From NCBI GenBank assembly GCA_964544365.1, contig CAZJCW010000001.1, positions 16,346 through 80,345 of the forward strand: 64,000 nt of DNA. Direction: 5' to 3'. The notes below the pieces were generated by a model. It ran no database searches, was not told where the DNA came from, and was given only the letters and a program-made list of their open reading frames with translations. Positions 36,459 to 45,425 of the stretch are shown here, piece after piece. The translations under genes were made by a program, and so were the position numbers. Position 1 is the stretch's first letter. Every line of letters starts with the position of its first letter. Source of the DNA: Alsobacter sp964544365 (GTDB lineage: Bacteria; Pseudomonadota; Alphaproteobacteria; Rhizobiales; Beijerinckiaceae).

Positions 36459-37634
36459 ATGCGGATCACGGCCGTCGAACCGATCCTTCTCAAAGGCGAA
36501 GAACGCTACGGCTCGACGGCCGGCGGCCAGGAAGCGACGGACAACGGGGACTGGCAACTTCTCGTCCGCGTGACCACCGATGAGGGCCTCGAGGGATGGG
36601 CGGATGTCGAGACGCTGGCTCCGCCGGCTGTCGCCATCATCGCGGGGCCGGGCATGGCCGTGATGGGCTTCAAGTCGCTCTCCGAACTGCTCGTCGGCGA
36701 GAACCCGCTCGAAGTCGAGCGGCTGTGGGACCGCCTTTATGTTGGCAGTGCCTACTACGGACGTCGCGGCATCGCGATGCAGTGCATCTCCGCTATCGAC
36801 AACTGCCTCTGGTCGATCCGCGCGCAGGCGGCTGGCGTCGCTCTGTCGACCCTGCTCGGCGGGCGGCGGCGTGACCGGATCATGGCCTACGCCTCAACCC
36901 TTTTTCGAGACACGCCCGAGGGCATGGCCGCCGCCGCGAAGGGCTATGTCGACCTCGGCTTCCGGGCGGTGAAATTCGGCTGGGGCGTGTTCGGGGAGGA
37001 CCCTGGCCGGGACCGGGAACTCGTGGCCGCGGCCCGATCGGTGCTGGGGCCGGACCGGGCCCTCCTTGTCGACCCAGGCTGGTATCCGGTCGGCTGGTCG
37101 AAGCCCGGCCAGATGCGCTCGCGCCGGGACGCCATCGCGCTGTGCGAATGGCTGGCCGAATACGATGTCGGCTGGGTCGAGGATTTCATTCATCCAGAGC
37201 GTTTCGACGAGTATGCCGCCATTCGCACCGCAAGCCCCGTGCCCGTGGCCGCGGGCGAGCAGGTAGCCACGGTCTGGGATTTCGAGCGATTCATCCGCGA
37301 GGGCTGTGTCGACGTCGTCCAGCCAGACCTTTCGCGCTGTGGCGGCCTCACCGTGGCGAAGCGGGTCGCCGAACTCGCGGAGGAAGCAGGCATCGACCTC
37401 GTGCCGCACTCCTGGCTCACCCATCTTCTGACCGGCTACAGCCTGCAACTGATCGCCACTCTCCCTCGCGCGCGCTTCGTGGAGTTCAATGTCAGCCAGA
37501 GCGGCCTCACCCGCGGCGTCACCCGCGGCACGCCGTTTCGGCTCGAGGCAGACGGCACGGTGCTGATTCCGGACGGACCGGGCATCGGCGTCGAGGTCGA
37601 CGTCGATTTCGTCAACGCACATCGCGCCAACTGA
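36459..37634 (+). CDS. enolase-superfamily (mandelate racemase-like) enzyme
   Basis: A 391-residue member with its own motif set, different from the paralogue pair at 25285 and 55820. K172 is in VKFGWG, metal ligands are D205 (LVDPGW), E241 (WVEDFI) and E267 (AGEQ), and the catalytic H317 is in VPHSW. It therefore keeps a Lys and a His base on opposite sides of the barrel, as in racemases and acid-sugar dehydratases. It follows the importer within operon B by 12 bases. A second dehydratase or racemase step on the imported acid is likely. Confidence 0.9.
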   Translation: MRITAVEPILLKGEERYGSTAGGQEATDNGDWQLLVRVTTDEGLEGWADVETLAPPAVAIIAGPGMAVMGFKSLSELLVGENPLEVERLWDRLYVGSAYYGRRGIAMQCISAIDNCLWSIRAQAAGVALSTLLGGRRRDRIMAYASTLFRDTPEGMAAAAKGYVDLGFRAVKFGWGVFGEDPGRDRELVAAARSVLGPDRALLVDPGWYPVGWSKPGQMRSRRDAIALCEWLAEYDVGWVEDFIHPERFDEYAAIRTASPVPVAAGEQVATVWDFERFIREGCVDVVQPDLSRCGGLTVAKRVAELAEEAGIDLVPHSWLTHLLTGYSLQLIATLPRARFVEFNVSQSGLTRGVTRGTPFRLEADGTVLIPDGPGIGVEVDVDFVNAHRAN

Positions 37635-37642
37635 GGGCTGCC

Positions 37643-38674
37643 ATGACCGAGCGTTTGATCGTCCGCCCATCCGGGCTCGACCTCGAGAGTCCGGGCCGCC
37701 GCGACTATTTCGTCGCCCTGGAGCACGATTCCATCTGGGGAGATCATCTGATCCCCCTCACCGTCTTCGTCGGAGCGGAAGCAAGGGCGGGGCAGGGGCT
37801 CGTCGCGTTCGGCTCCAACCACGGCAACGAATACGAAGGCCCGATGGCCCTGCGCCATCTCATGGACGAGATCGCGCTGCCGGACGTGCGCGGCCGCATC
37901 ATTCTGGTCCCGGTGTTGAACGTGGCAGCTTTCCGCGCGGGAACGCGGGACTCCACGCTCGATGACCGCGTCAACCTCAACCGCGCCTTCGTCGATGGCG
38001 CCGGCCGGATCCCCGGCATCGCGGGCATTACACACCGCATCGCCGACTTCGTCCGGACGTCGATCTGGCAGCATGTCCACGTGGTGCTGGATCTTCATGC
38101 CGGCGGGCAAGTTGCGCGCTTCGCTCCGGGCGCGAGCTTCCATCCGATCGCCGATGCGGCCCAGAGCCGCCTCATCGAGGAAACCGCGCGGTGGTTCGGC
38201 ACACCACTGGTCATCACCTATCAGAATGAGACGCCCGGTCTGCTCACCAGCGAGGCCGAACGGCTCGGCAAGATTACGGTCGGCACCGAGCTTGGCTGGG
38301 GCGGTGCCGTCAGCCATGACGGCGTGCGCTATGGCCGGCAAGGCGTGCGGGCGGCGGCGATCCACCACGGTCAGCTCGCCGGCACGATCGGGAAGATCGC
38401 GCACCACGCCGACGGAACGCAGCGCATGGTGGCGATGGTCGACCGTGCATGCTTCACGGTCGCGCCCTTCGCCGGCCACTACGAGTCGCTGATGGCGTGC
38501 GGCACGGTAGTGCGGGCCGGCGATCCGGTGGGCCTGCTGCACGATTTCGAGCGCATCGACCTCCCGCCCTGGCCCGCCCGCGCGGGCGTGGACGGCATCG
38601 TCATCGCACAGGCCTGGGCCGCTCCCGTCCTGCAGGGTCAGCACATCGTGGTGACCGGCGTCGTTTCCGATTGA
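37643..38674 (+). CDS. succinylglutamate desuccinylase/aspartoacylase-family zinc deacylase
   Basis: A 343-residue M14-like zinc hydrolase that removes an acyl group from an amino group. Zinc motif GSNHGNEYEG gives H60 and E63; the third ligand lies in the DLHAGG region; NLNRAF provides the arginine-type substrate contact (R in the family's N-x-N-R). It is most like DoeB-type N-acetyl-diaminobutyrate deacetylases. Last gene of operon B, eight bases after the enolase-superfamily gene. Its presence suggests that the imported compound is an N-acyl conjugate; this is inference. Confidence 0.88.
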   Translation: MTERLIVRPSGLDLESPGRRDYFVALEHDSIWGDHLIPLTVFVGAEARAGQGLVAFGSNHGNEYEGPMALRHLMDEIALPDVRGRIILVPVLNVAAFRAGTRDSTLDDRVNLNRAFVDGAGRIPGIAGITHRIADFVRTSIWQHVHVVLDLHAGGQVARFAPGASFHPIADAAQSRLIEETARWFGTPLVITYQNETPGLLTSEAERLGKITVGTELGWGGAVSHDGVRYGRQGVRAAAIHHGQLAGTIGKIAHHADGTQRMVAMVDRACFTVAPFAGHYESLMACGTVVRAGDPVGLLHDFERIDLPPWPARAGVDGIVIAQAWAAPVLQGQHIVVTGVVSD

Positions 38675-38693
38675 TCCCGCCGTAGCGACTCGG

Positions 38694-40244
38694 TCAATCG
38701 GCCGCCACAGCAGCGGCCGTGGGCAGGGTGACGTTCGTCAAGCCTTCGTTTGTCTCGCCCGTGCGCATGACCGCCACTGGATTGGCGAAGTTTGATGGAA
38801 ACACCGTCGGCTCGACTTGGGTCGTCGCCATCGTGCGAGCGACCGCCGCTTGCACGTCTGCTCCGAGACGGTGGTCGAGTGTCGCCGCGCCGACCGACGA
38901 GACGTCGATCCGGGGGTGATGGAACGCGTCCTGCAGCGACAGTTCGCCATCCAGGACGAGCGACGCGATCTGAACCACGGCGGGCAGGATCTTTCGTCCT
39001 CCGGATGCGCCGACTGCGAGCCATGGTTTCCCGTCACGGCTTACGACGACGGGACACATGTTCGTCAGCGGACGCCGGCCCGCGGCAATGCTGTTGGGAT
39101 GCCCAGGTCGGGGATCGAACCACATCATTCCGTTGTTCATGAGTATCCCCGTTTCCGGCAGCACCACACGCGATCCGAAACGGGACAGAAGGGTGTTGGT
39201 GAGCGAAACCATCCCCCCCTGCTCATCAACCACCGAGACATGTGTCGTGCAGCCTTGACCGGGAAGATCCTCCTCGCCGACACCGGCCAGGCGCTCGGCA
39301 TAGGCATCCGACAAGGCTTTGGCCAGGGCCGCCACTGCCGTTGCATCCGGCGGACCGGGAGAACGCCGGGGAAGCGACTGGAAAATCCGCGAGAGCGTGA
39401 TGCCTGCAAACAGACCGGGCATCGCATGAATTGTTGCTTCGCCCCGAGGTACCGCAAGAGGTGTTGCGATGCGGGCGCGGTATTGTGCGAAATCGTCGAG
39501 CGAGAGAGCGCTTCCGCCCTTTCTGAGGTCACCCACGATCGCGGCGGCCAGGTCGCCCCGATAGTAGTCCTCCCAGCCCCGCTCCGCGAGGTGTTGGAAC
39601 GTGGCCGCCAGCGGTGCGAGGTCGAGCCGTATCGGTGTCTGCATCGACATCGAGATCGGAGGCAGGCCGTTCGGGAGGTAGCGGCGCGCTGCGGCTTCGT
39701 CCTCGCGGAGGTCGTGGGCCTCGGCAGCAATGTTGAGGGTGCTCCACCAGTCGATCCGGTGCCCGGCACGGGCCAGCCTCACGGCCGGCGCCACCACGTC
39801 GCTCCAGGGCAACCGGCCGAACGTGTCATGAGCCAGGCCGAGACCGGCGATCGTGCCGGGAACGACGATCGACTCGTATCCCCTGATATTGCGGTCCTCG
39901 ACCACGCCGGGCCAGCCGAACAGATCCTGCCGCCCCGTCAGACCAGTCAGGGCATAGCGGGCCGGGTCGAGCTCCCGTGCCGCGATCGGGCCGAAGTCGA
40001 TCGCCACGGGCGCGCCGCCGGCAGGATGAACGATCATCGCGCCGATCCCGCCAATGCCGCTCATCCAGGGCTCGGCAATCGTCAGTGCCAGCGCCGTGGC
40101 GACTGCGGCATCAACAGCGTTCCCGCCGGCGCGCAGGATTTCTGCCCCGGCGTCGGCGGCCGTGCGGTTCTGAGCCGCTACAATGCCGGACTTGCTGCGA
40201 GTCACGGGCTTGGCGATCGCCCAGTGTTCGACGGTCTGAATCAT
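38694..40244 (-). CDS. gamma-glutamyltransferase-family Ntn hydrolase
   Basis: A 516-residue proenzyme-type hydrolase. The autoprocessing site is GCTTHVSVVDEQGG, with T333 expected to become the new N-terminal nucleophile of the small subunit; the GG pair of the oxyanion loop occurs later in GASGGRKI. No signal peptide is visible, so it seems cytoplasmic, unlike the classical periplasmic GGT. Such cytoplasmic relatives include cephalosporin acylase and gamma-glutamyl-conjugate hydrolases. Convergent with operon B (20-base gap). Confidence 0.9.
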   Translation of the reverse strand: MIQTVEHWAIAKPVTRSKSGIVAAQNRTAADAGAEILRAGGNAVDAAVATALALTIAEPWMSGIGGIGAMIVHPAGGAPVAIDFGPIAARELDPARYALTGLTGRQDLFGWPGVVEDRNIRGYESIVVPGTIAGLGLAHDTFGRLPWSDVVAPAVRLARAGHRIDWWSTLNIAAEAHDLREDEAAARRYLPNGLPPISMSMQTPIRLDLAPLAATFQHLAERGWEDYYRGDLAAAIVGDLRKGGSALSLDDFAQYRARIATPLAVPRGEATIHAMPGLFAGITLSRIFQSLPRRSPGPPDATAVAALAKALSDAYAERLAGVGEEDLPGQGCTTHVSVVDEQGGMVSLTNTLLSRFGSRVVLPETGILMNNGMMWFDPRPGHPNSIAAGRRPLTNMCPVVVSRDGKPWLAVGASGGRKILPAVVQIASLVLDGELSLQDAFHHPRIDVSSVGAATLDHRLGADVQAAVARTMATTQVEPTVFPSNFANPVAVMRTGETNEGLTNVTLPTAAAVAAD

Positions 40245-40391
40245 GATCGAGGTTCCTGCTTCGCAAACAGCGTAGCCGGTAAGCCTGCGTCGATCACCTG
40301 TCGTCAGCGAGAGGGTGGGGGGACCCGGCCTTCAATGGGGGCTCCGAAGCTCCGACGCCACGGCACCCCGTGACGTCGTCTTCGATGGACG

Positions 40392-40865
40392 CTACGCGCG
40401 CCGCGGGTCTCGGACGGAGCCGGCTCCGAGCAGGCCCGAAAGCTTTTCGGTCAATCCCGCTTTCCGTCCCGTCGCGGCAGACTGGATATTGAGCGAGCAC
40501 ACGTCGTTGACGGCGGTCCGCAGCGCCTCGACGGAGAAGGGCTTCGGCAGGAAGGATTTCGCGCCCAGCAGCCTGGCTTTTTCCATGATCGGCTGAGAAC
40601 CGTGCGCCGAGATGATGACGACCGGCGTGGAGGGGTGGCTGGAGCGAGCTGCGCGCAAGAATTCCTCGCCGCTCATGGTTTCCATGCACCAGTCGCAGAG
40701 GATCACGTCATAGGATGTGCGGCTCATCCTCTCCAGGGCTTCTGCGCCGTTCTGGGCATGATCGACGTTCACGACGCCGAACTGCCGCAGCATTGTCGTG
40801 ATGATCCTGCGCATCGTCGCGTAGTCGTCGACGACCAGGACCTGGGTCTCTTCAACGATCTTCAT
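40392..40865 (-). CDS. stand-alone CheY-like response regulator
   Basis: A 157-residue single receiver domain with no output domain. Acidic pair D13/D14 (VVDDY), phospho-acceptor D58 (ILCDWCM), switch Ser/Thr in VIISAHG and K108 (LPKPFS) are all present. After the receiver there is a tail of about 35 residues that is poorly conserved in appearance. GGAG precedes the ATG. Chemotaxis or phosphorelay use is likely; no kinase or flagellar gene is nearby. Confidence 0.93.
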   Translation of the reverse strand: MKIVEETQVLVVDDYATMRRIITTMLRQFGVVNVDHAQNGAEALERMSRTSYDVILCDWCMETMSGEEFLRAARSSHPSTPVVIISAHGSQPIMEKARLLGAKSFLPKPFSVEALRTAVNDVCSLNIQSAATGRKAGLTEKLSGLLGAGSVRDPRRA

Positions 40866-41086
40866 GGCAACTCCAGAAATGGAAACCCGGCTGCAATCAG
40901 CCGTTTCATCAAGAGGAGTGTACAGGAGACGGATCAGGAAGTGTCGGAAGTCGATAATCGGAGATAACTGACTGTAAATGCGACAAATTAGGGCGTGAGT
41001 TGATTTTTGTCGCTGACAAAACGACCAGATGCCGGGTGGTTTCGCAGACTAAAGTCATGATCTTGAAGTCGGCAGGAAAGGTTTTC
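40866..41086. promoter_or_regulatory. AT-rich intergenic promoter region of the response-regulator gene
   Basis: About 220 bases that are clearly lower in GC than their surroundings, with TTGTCGCTGACAAAACGAC-type inverted pieces around 41007-41026. No gene is seen. It should carry the promoter for the minus-strand receiver gene and the 3' end of the dioxygenase-like gene's transcript. Confidence 0.4.
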
Positions 41087-42133
41087 CTATTCAGCTGCTT
41101 GGGGCTTGAGATCGTCTTGCACGAAGCGTCCGTTCTCGATGATGGGGACGCCATCCACGGACAGGCTTGCCTGCCGCAGGCATAGCCCGAGATGTGCGTT
41201 CGACCTGTTTCGTCCCCGGAAGACAACATCGTCGTTGCTGCCTATTTCCACCTGGATCGAACCCAGGAACCCTTCGTTGTCCGCGCCTCCCCCACCGGCG
41301 TCGGGCGTCTGGTGGATGGCCTGAAGCCACTTTGCGCGATGGTCGGTACCCCAGGCCATATGGCCCGCCATGAAGGCGTTGTCGCACTGCGCGGCCTCGA
41401 GTTCGGTTCGGATCAGGACGGCGTCCAGGCCGCCTTCGAAGGCGACAGCCCGACCGGCGCGGAAAGTAATCGCCGTGGGACGCTCGATCATCCGTCCCAG
41501 CTGGAAGCAGCAGTCGCCGGTATCGAGCACCAGCGTTCCCTCCGTCGTTCCCTCCAGTTGCGCGGACTGGACCATCCCGCCGCCCCAGAAGTCGAGATGT
41601 CCCGGCTCGTCTGCCGCGCCGTAGTGTGCCAGTCCGGCGCGGCCGGTCTTGTCCATCACGATGTCCGTCCCGGCCTGCGATGTGATGCGGATGATGCGTG
41701 CGGTGTCGAGGAGAGAGGCACCGGCGCGGGTCCGGCGGCGGACTTCGGGGTCGGCCTTCAGGCGTTCCATCACGTGGATCGGTTGCATGACGCACAGAAC
41801 ACGCGCTCCCGCATCGAGCGCGGCCCGGATCTCCGGCTGGTAGTGCAGCTTGAAGGTGGTCATGTAGACGATCAGGTTCGCGTGGCGGCACACGTCGGCC
41901 AGCGATCTGGCGGGCAGCGGACGATGGGTTGGAAACACCACCTGGTAGGCCTCCGCCCCCAGCGCATGGGCCGCGCCCATGCACGCGGCGGCGTAGGCGG
42001 GGTTCCAGGCGGTGTCGGTGATGCACAGGCAGAGCTCGCCCGGCTGGAGCCGGCACATGGCGAGCTGGTGCCTGAACAGATCGACGAGTTCGACCGCGAA
42101 GGAGTGGCTGGTGAAGCTTCGCCCGTAGGCCAT
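41087..42133 (-). CDS. NicX-like (2,5-dihydroxypyridine 5,6-dioxygenase/M29-fold) protein
   Basis: A 348-residue protein of the family that holds 2,5-dihydroxypyridine dioxygenase and M29 aminopeptidases. Shared features with NicX include the AGTDI/D-K-x-G segment, YGAADEPGHLDFWGGG, EGTLVLDTGD, the metal-ligand region MAGHMAWGTDHRAKW and the C-terminal stretch with HLGLCL. In nicotinate degradation NicX opens the pyridine ring with Fe2+ and O2. No other nic gene is adjacent, but a hydantoinase and importer lie upstream on the same strand, which suggests an N-heterocycle substrate. GAGGGG precedes the ATG. Aminopeptidase activity is the main alternative. Confidence 0.72.
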   Translation of the reverse strand: MAYGRSFTSHSFAVELVDLFRHQLAMCRLQPGELCLCITDTAWNPAYAAACMGAAHALGAEAYQVVFPTHRPLPARSLADVCRHANLIVYMTTFKLHYQPEIRAALDAGARVLCVMQPIHVMERLKADPEVRRRTRAGASLLDTARIIRITSQAGTDIVMDKTGRAGLAHYGAADEPGHLDFWGGGMVQSAQLEGTTEGTLVLDTGDCCFQLGRMIERPTAITFRAGRAVAFEGGLDAVLIRTELEAAQCDNAFMAGHMAWGTDHRAKWLQAIHQTPDAGGGGADNEGFLGSIQVEIGSNDDVVFRGRNRSNAHLGLCLRQASLSVDGVPIIENGRFVQDDLKPQAAE

Positions 42134-42238
42134 GTCCGTCCCCTCGGCGTCGGTCGTGCCGTGGCGGCACCGGGGAAAGGTGCGCGTCGCCCGCGTCGCG
42201 GGTCAAGCACCCGATCGGAGAACCACGCCTGTCTCCGG

Positions 42239-43168
42239 CTAGCCCCGGCGTCCGGCGCGCGTCGATCCGAGGACAAGACACGCGCCGCCGGCCTTGCGCA
42301 GGCGCTGGCACAGCCCCTCGGCCTCGCCTCGGGTGTCCGCGCCCGCACGCACCTGGTAGAAGGCACGCGGACCACGGCTGCGCAGGACGCTGCGCAGGAT
42401 CATCGGGTCACGCCCGGCGAGGAGCGCCGAAAAGCGTCGCTCCGCGGTCGCGTAGGCCGCGAGTGCGCGGGAGCGGCTGAAGCCGGCGCTGAGCTGAACG
42501 CCCCACGGCTTCGCGACCCCGTCCTCGACGCGTTTCTCGAGCGCAGCCAGGAACATGGAGCGGACGGGAGCGGCCAGGCCGGCGCGGACGTCGCTGCAGG
42601 ACCCCCCTTGCGCGAGGGCGAGGTCCTTCCCGTCCCGACGGGCCGCGATCCAATCCTCGACCGGGTGGCCGGTGATGACGGCGACGTAGTTGCGGGTCTC
42701 GGCCGGTACCGTGGCGGCGCCGCGCAGGACATTGTCCATCCGGCCCGGCCCTGCATTGTAGGCCGCCGCGGCGAGACCGAGATTGCCGAAGCGATCCTTG
42801 AGCGACTTGAGGAACGCGGCGGAGCGTGGAAGCGCCTGGACGGGATCGAACGGATCCAGCAGGCCCTGTTCCGCCGCCGTCGCGGGCATGAACTGGGCAA
42901 TGCCTTGCGCCCGAACGCCGAACCGCGTCACCGGACCTTCGACATGCGGGCGGAAACTGCTTTCCTGGTTGATCAGACGGGCAAAGAAGCCGATGGGAAG
43001 GTCGTTCGCCACGGCTGCCGACTCGACCAGAAGACAGATCGCGTCGGCGACCGGCGTCTCGATCGTCTTCCCGCCGCCCCGGCCGGGCAGGGGGTCGCCC
43101 TCCATCGCCGCCATGGCCTGCGGCCCGACGAGGGTCGCGGCGAGCATGACGACCAGACTCAACCTCAC
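42239..43168 (-). CDS. lytic murein transglycosylase with C-terminal SPOR-like domain
   Basis: A 309-residue periplasmic enzyme that cleaves peptidoglycan glycan strands. The signal peptide runs to about Ala20-Ala21. The SLT goose-lysozyme-type domain has the catalytic Glu69 in LINQESSFRP, GIAQFMPATA and AAYNAGPGR, the three family signatures. The last 40 residues (AFYQVRAGADTRGEAEGLCQRL...GGACLVL) resemble a SPOR peptidoglycan-binding repeat. GTG 43168 overlaps the methyltransferase stop as GTGA; the longer frame to 43282 is inside that gene. Confidence 0.88.
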   Translation of the reverse strand: MRLSLVVMLAATLVGPQAMAAMEGDPLPGRGGGKTIETPVADAICLLVESAAVANDLPIGFFARLINQESSFRPHVEGPVTRFGVRAQGIAQFMPATAAEQGLLDPFDPVQALPRSAAFLKSLKDRFGNLGLAAAAYNAGPGRMDNVLRGAATVPAETRNYVAVITGHPVEDWIAARRDGKDLALAQGGSCSDVRAGLAAPVRSMFLAALEKRVEDGVAKPWGVQLSAGFSRSRALAAYATAERRFSALLAGRDPMILRSVLRSRGPRAFYQVRAGADTRGEAEGLCQRLRKAGGACLVLGSTRAGRRG

Positions 43169-43860
43169 GGCGTATCGTCGCCGGGAGCTTCGGGCTGGAG
43201 GCTCAACTCCAGCGCGAAGGGTTGGTCCTGCCTGCGCTTGCGCATCTTCGGGTGCGGCGTACGAAAGTCGGCCGGCCGCCACGTCCGGGACCGCCGAAAG
43301 ACGAGCCCGGCGTCAGCCGCGGCGAGCCGGAAGTCGTCCAGTCGGTGGGGGTAGGTCGGCATGTGGACGAAGTCGTCCCCGTCCCGGAAATGCGCCGCGA
43401 CGCCTTGCGCCGCGAGTTCGGGGTGGATCTCCACCACCGCGATCCGTCCGCCCGGCTTCAGGAGGCGCCGGGCCTCCCGGAGAGGAGGGCCGAGGGCGGC
43501 GACATGCTCCAGCACGAGGCAGAACAGCACCAGGTCCGCCGCGCCGTCGCGGAAGGGCAGGGGCTTTGTCAGGTCGGTGCAGGACAGCGCGAGGACGGGA
43601 GCCTTGGCCCGGGCCGCCGCGAGCATCCCGGCCGAGAAGTCGCAACCGATCACGGACGCCGCGCCGGCGTCGGAGAAGGCGAGGAGGTTGCGCCCGGTGC
43701 CGCAGCCGAGTTCGATCACGTCCCGGCCGCGCACGTCCCCGGCGAGGCCGGCGACGATCTCCGTCGCGGCTCCCACCATCGGGTTGTCATAGGCGTCGTA
43801 CAGCCGCGACCAGCGGTCGTAGGCCTGCCGGACGGGCACGAGGGGACCATCGATGACCAT
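43165..43860 (-). CDS. class I SAM-dependent methyltransferase
   Basis: A 231-residue methyltransferase with the motif I glycine loop VIELGCGTGRN at residues 48-58, motif post I with acidic GCDFS, and LVLFCLVLEHV as motif II. The substrate is not evident. Its last 30 residues are basic and Pro-rich. It is translationally coupled to the lytic transglycosylase gene (4-base overlap) and lies between it and the hydantoinase; the pairing is unusual. Confidence 0.88.
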   Translation of the reverse strand: MVIDGPLVPVRQAYDRWSRLYDAYDNPMVGAATEIVAGLAGDVRGRDVIELGCGTGRNLLAFSDAGAASVIGCDFSAGMLAAARAKAPVLALSCTDLTKPLPFRDGAADLVLFCLVLEHVAALGPPLREARRLLKPGGRIAVVEIHPELAAQGVAAHFRDGDDFVHMPTYPHRLDDFRLAAADAGLVFRRSRTWRPADFRTPHPKMRKRRQDQPFALELSLQPEAPGDDTP

Positions 43861-43919
43861 GCCGCCGATGATGGGGCAGCAGGCCGGGTCCGGGCAACCC
43901 TTCCGCCCGTGCCGACGGC

Positions 43920-45356
43920 TCAGGCGTAGGCGGGCCCGGTGCCCCGCGGAGTCGCGTAGGGCGACAGCGCACGCTTGAGGAAGCGACCCTGTCCCGGCAC
44001 GGCGAGCACGGTGCCGTCGTCATAGGCGAGGGCGCCACGCAGGATCGTCTTCACGGGCCAGCCGGTCACCTCGTAGCCCTCCCACGGGGTGTAGTCGGCG
44101 CCGTGGTGCATGAGGGACTGGCTGATCGTGACCTTCCGCTTCGCATCCCACAGCACGATGTCGGCGTCGGCCCCCACGGCGAGCGATCCCTTGCGCGGGT
44201 AGAGGCCGTACATCTTGGCGTGGTTCGTGGAGGTGAGGGCGACGAATTGCTCCAGCGTGATCCGCCCCTTCACGACACCCTCGGAGAACAGCACGGGCAT
44301 GCGGACCTCCACGCCGGGAATGCCGTTGGGCACCCACTTGAAGGACGTGCGCGCCTTGGCATTGAGCTTTCCGGCATCGCCCTCGTAGAAATAGGGGCAG
44401 TGATCGGACGAGAATGTCTGGAACACGCCGGTCGCGATGCCCTCCCAGATCGCGTCCCAGTCCTGCCGCGTGCGCGGGGGAGGGGAGCAGACATACTTGC
44501 CCCCGCTCTCGTCCATGTTCAGACCCTTCAGGTCGTCCGCCGTGAGCGAGATGTATTGCGTGCAGGTCTCTCCGTAGACCTTGAGGCCGCGCTGCTGCGC
44601 CCAGCGGATCTGCTCCATCGCCTCGCGACCCGAGACGTGGACGATCATGATCGGCACGTCGATCAGCTCGGAATGGGAGATGGCGCGGTGGGCCGCCTCG
44701 CGCTCGACGACCTGCGGCCGGGACACGGCGTGGAAATAGGGCGCCGTCCGGCCCGCCGCCTCGAGGCGCTCGGTCATGAACTTGATCGCGTCGTAGCCCT
44801 CGCAGTGCACCATCACGAGCGCCTTCTCGCGCCGGGCGCAGTCGAACACCTCGAGGAGCTGGCGGTCGTTCAGGACCATGTCGTCGTAGGTCATGAACAC
44901 CTTGAAGGAGGTGTAGCCGTCGGCGACCAGCGCCGGCAGCTCCTGGCCCAGCACCGTGGCGGACGGATCGGTGACGATGAGGTGGAAGCCGTAGTCGACG
45001 AGGCACTGGCCGTCGGCCAGCTTGTGGTACGCCTTGACGCTCTCGCGCAGCGAGGCGCCGCGGGGCTGCAGGGCGAAGGGAATGATGGTGGTGTTGCCGC
45101 CGGCGATGGCCGAGCGGGAGCCCGTCTCGAACCCGTCCGCCATCTGTGCCCCGTAGGCAAGCTGGGCGAGGTGGACATGGCTGTCGATGCCGCCGGGCAT
45201 GACCAGCAGGTCGGTCGCGTCGATGGTCTGCGCCGCGTCGGACACCTCGGCGGCGAGCACCGCAATCCGGCCGTCCTTCACGCCGATGTCGCATCGCGTG
45301 ACGTCGGCCGCCGTCACCACCGTGCCGCCGCGGATGGCAAGGTCGAACTGCGCCAT
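43920..45356 (-). CDS. hydA: dihydropyrimidinase/hydantoinase
   Basis: A 478-residue metal-dependent cyclic-amide hydrolase that opens hydantoin or dihydropyrimidine rings. H60 and H62 (DSHVHL) bind metal, K152 in TSFKVFMTYDD is the lysine to be carbamylated, later ligands are in MVHCEG and IVHVSG, and Asp in TFSSDHCPY completes the site. AGGAG precedes the ATG. It is downstream of a polyamine-type importer, 69 bases after the permease stop, so the importer probably brings in a cyclic ureide or related N-heterocycle. A racemase of the hydantoin-racemase type is encoded at 59102-59770 in another operon. Confidence 0.92.
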   Translation of the reverse strand: MAQFDLAIRGGTVVTAADVTRCDIGVKDGRIAVLAAEVSDAAQTIDATDLLVMPGGIDSHVHLAQLAYGAQMADGFETGSRSAIAGGNTTIIPFALQPRGASLRESVKAYHKLADGQCLVDYGFHLIVTDPSATVLGQELPALVADGYTSFKVFMTYDDMVLNDRQLLEVFDCARREKALVMVHCEGYDAIKFMTERLEAAGRTAPYFHAVSRPQVVEREAAHRAISHSELIDVPIMIVHVSGREAMEQIRWAQQRGLKVYGETCTQYISLTADDLKGLNMDESGGKYVCSPPPRTRQDWDAIWEGIATGVFQTFSSDHCPYFYEGDAGKLNAKARTSFKWVPNGIPGVEVRMPVLFSEGVVKGRITLEQFVALTSTNHAKMYGLYPRKGSLAVGADADIVLWDAKRKVTISQSLMHHGADYTPWEGYEVTGWPVKTILRGALAYDDGTVLAVPGQGRFLKRALSPYATPRGTGPAYA

Positions 45357-45425
45357 GGTCTCGAACTCCTGATAGCGGGGCCGTCGCGCGCGGACGTGCG
45401 CCGGCGGCGGTGGATGCGGACTGGT

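Noticed and set aside
38694..40244. classical periplasmic gamma-glutamyltranspeptidase (ggt)
   Set aside because: The processing Thr is present, but there is no signal peptide, so a cytoplasmic relative with another substrate is as likely.
41192..43354. 720-residue open frame on plus strand
   Set aside because: It runs across the NicX-like and lytic transglycosylase genes in antisense without any recognisable domain.
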